A stretch of DNA of 64,000 bases. Source: Bacteroides ndongoniae. Its GTDB lineage: Bacteria > Bacteroidota > Bacteroidia > Bacteroidales > Bacteroidaceae. Where the stretch lies: positions 1,425,191-1,489,190 of the forward strand of contig NZ_FNVV01000013.1 in NCBI RefSeq assembly GCF_900108345.1, read 5' to 3'. The position numbers were made by a program, and so were the translations under genes. The notes below the pieces were generated by a model. That model had not been told where the DNA came from, did not search any database, and worked only from the letters and a program-made list of their open reading frames with translations. This document shows positions 62,697-64,000 of the stretch, piece by piece (positions within the stretch are counted from its first letter, which is position 1; every line of letters begins with the position of its first letter).

Positions 62697-63323
62697 ATGG
62701 GAAGACAAATAAAAAAGGATCATCGTACAAGTAGTCTAACCAGAAAGCAGGGAACGAGAAATGTAAAACAGTCGTTTCTCATTGTATGTGAAGGGGTACG
62801 TACAGAACCGGACTACTTTAAGGCTTTCCGCATGACAACAGCCACTGTCAAAGCCATAGGTCAGGCAATGAATACCATAAGTCTTGTCAATAAGGCAATC
62901 AGTATACGTGATACCGAACAAAAGAAAAAGCATTATTACGACCAGTGTTGGGTTGTTTTTGACAAGGATGATTTTCCAGCAAAAGACTTCAACCAGGCAA
63001 TAGCTTTGGCTCAAAAGAACGGTTTTCGTGTTGCATATAGTAATCAGGCATTTGAGTATTGGTTTTTGCTGCATTTTAATCTCTATCGAGGTCCCTTTCA
63101 TCGCCAGAATTATGCGGATATGCTATCGAAACTTTTAGGAATACCATATTCCAAAAGTGAAGGATTTGGCGCTATCATGTATAACAGACTTTATCATTTG
63201 CAATCTCAGGCAATAAAGAACGCATCTTTTGTACTTAGCGAGATTTCAAAAGGTAATCCTGCTATGGAAGAATCTTCAACTACTGTACATTTATTGGTTG
63301 AAGAACTGAATAAATATGTTTGA
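62697..63323 (+). CDS. RloB-like protein (AbiLii-type)
   Basis: A 208-residue protein of the RloB family. It has a basic start (MGRQIKKDHRTSSLTRKQGT), the hallmark FLIVCEGVRTEPDYF (Glu32) and WVVFDKDDF (Asp89, Asp91), i.e. a TOPRIM-like acidic site, followed by AYSNQAFEYWFLLHF. The ATG at 62697 has GGAGGA six bases ahead; ATG 62691 overlaps the ATPase stop but would place the ribosome site against the start. It is probably the nuclease or nucleotide-processing partner triggered by the ATPase upon phage infection, killing or arresting the cell. Confidence 0.87.
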   Translation: MGRQIKKDHRTSSLTRKQGTRNVKQSFLIVCEGVRTEPDYFKAFRMTTATVKAIGQAMNTISLVNKAISIRDTEQKKKHYYDQCWVVFDKDDFPAKDFNQAIALAQKNGFRVAYSNQAFEYWFLLHFNLYRGPFHRQNYADMLSKLLGIPYSKSEGFGAIMYNRLYHLQSQAIKNASFVLSEISKGNPAMEESSTTVHLLVEELNKYV

Positions 63324-63654
63324 TTAAATCATATTTACATATATAAAACACGTTCGATTTTCTGAATTAGTTTTATTCTCTGTTTTTCCGGATAAGTAAT
63401 TGCTACCTTATTGCTAAGAGACAGGATTTAAGATAAATGTTATTTCTGACACGATAATGGAATGTTTTATCAGGTTATTCTAAAGAATAACAAACTGAAT
63501 TGTGCCGAGTAAGGAGCGTTTTCGGGGGATATCGGAAGCAATAATTAACGTGAGTTCGATATAAGCAAATAAATATTTCACTGAAAATTAGGAACATAGC
63601 GATAAAAGTATTAAATTTATAGTGAACAATTATAACATTTAAACGATTATCACT
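63324..63654. other. AT-rich gap with possible left end of the insertion sequence
   Basis: No gene is supported. The left terminal repeat of the IS982-family element should lie in it; a plausible place is near TAACGTGAGTTCGATATAAG (63546-63565), but the matching right end is outside the window. Confidence 0.4.
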
Positions 63655-64000
63655 ATGTTTCCAGAGTCTAAAGTTACAGAGATTTATTGTATGGCCGATG
63701 ATTTTTGCAAGGAATTTACATTTCAACAGGAAAAATATATGATTGATGATAAGAAGACCAAGCATCACAATAAACCCAACCGTATGAGTGATGCTGAGAT
63801 TATGGTTATTCTTATCCTGTTTCACTCCGGTGGTTTTCGCTGTTTCAAGCATTACTACAAGGAGTATGTCTGTAAACATCTGAAACACCTTTTTCCGCGC
63901 CAAGTTTCCTATAACCGTTTTGTAGAATTGGAAAAGGAAGTACTACTTCCCCTGACCATCTTTATCAAAAAAGTACTGCTGGGAACCTGTACCGGCATCA
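63655..64000 (+). mobile_element. IS982-family transposase gene, cut by window end
   Basis: The frame from ATG 63655 stays open for 115 codons to the window edge. The product starts MFPESKVTEIYCMADDFCKE and continues HHNKPNRMSDAEIMVILILFHSGGFR, CFKHYYKEYVCKHLKHLFP, QVSYNRFVELEKEVLLPL, the conserved N-terminal half of IS982-family transposases (DDE type). The catalytic Asp and Glu residues lie beyond the window. It seems intact so far. It is next to the defence module, a common place for insertion sequences. Confidence 0.85.

Noticed and set aside
63475..63903. 142-codon open frame on the - strand at the right end
   Set aside because: It runs antisense to the IS982 transposase, which has clear family sequence.

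Overview
The window comes from a member of the Bacteroidales, most likely Bacteroides or Phocaeicola. Supporting signs are surface lipoproteins of the fimbrillin (Mfa-like), BspA-like leucine-rich, BACON and WG-repeat families, mannan/N-glycan exo-glycosidases (GH20, GH125, GH92, GH2), IntDOT-like tyrosine recombinases, a large type II-C Cas9, and many promoters of the Bacteroides form TTTG-N19-21-TAnnTTTG. The window holds no tRNA or rRNA that I could recognise.

Region 1 (1-23.9 kb, + strand) is most of an extracellular contractile injection system (eCIS) of the Bacteroidales injection system type. In order it encodes the end of a tail-tube protein, a DUF5908 protein, a LysM tube/baseplate protein, a VgrG/gp5-like spike, a PAAR tip, gp25, two baseplate-J-like wedge proteins with a fibre-like protein between them, a tape-measure protein, a DUF4157 protein and an AAA+ ATPase. 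Three genes interrupt this core: a fimbrillin-like lipoprotein and two strikingly AT-rich genes (5178-6080 and 17979-18875) that look like cargo. The second AT-rich gene has the residues of an atypical protein or lipid kinase. A membrane hybrid histidine kinase and a sigma-54 response regulator (RteA/RteB-like) close the region.

Region 2 (23.9-28.8 kb) looks like the integration end of a mobile element: a RibD/DHFR-like protein, three small excisionase-type helix-turn-helix proteins in a row, and two tandem IntDOT-like recombinases. The injection system may therefore ride on an integrative element whose other end lies left of the window.

Region 3 (28.75-35.35 kb) is a complete type II-C CRISPR-Cas locus: 7 repeats and 6 spacers, cas2, cas1, cas9 and a divergently transcribed tracrRNA. 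Every complete repeat contains a consensus Bacteroides promoter, so each crRNA may be transcribed from its own repeat. The tracrRNA anti-repeat and a terminator beyond the array both say the array is read on the + strand, opposite to the cas genes.

Region 4 (36-51.2 kb) has an S9 peptidase, a small conserved protein paired with a membrane Ser/Thr kinase, and a run of exo-glycosidases (GH20, GH125, GH92, GH2) followed by a DcuA/B-type C4-dicarboxylate transporter. The enzymes together suit trimming of mannose-rich host N-glycans, but no SusC/SusD pair is present.

Region 5 (51.2-61.2 kb, - strand) is two surface-protein operons: WG-repeat lipoprotein, outer-membrane protein and FN3/LRR lipoprotein; and fimbrillin, a fimbrillin-LRR-BACON-M64 peptidase fusion, and a second fimbrillin. 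Region 6 (61.2-64 kb) is a two-gene defence module (AAA_15/21 ATPase plus RloB-like protein, AbiL/RloAB type) with a long operator-like dyad over its promoter, followed by the start of an IS982-family insertion sequence cut by the window edge.
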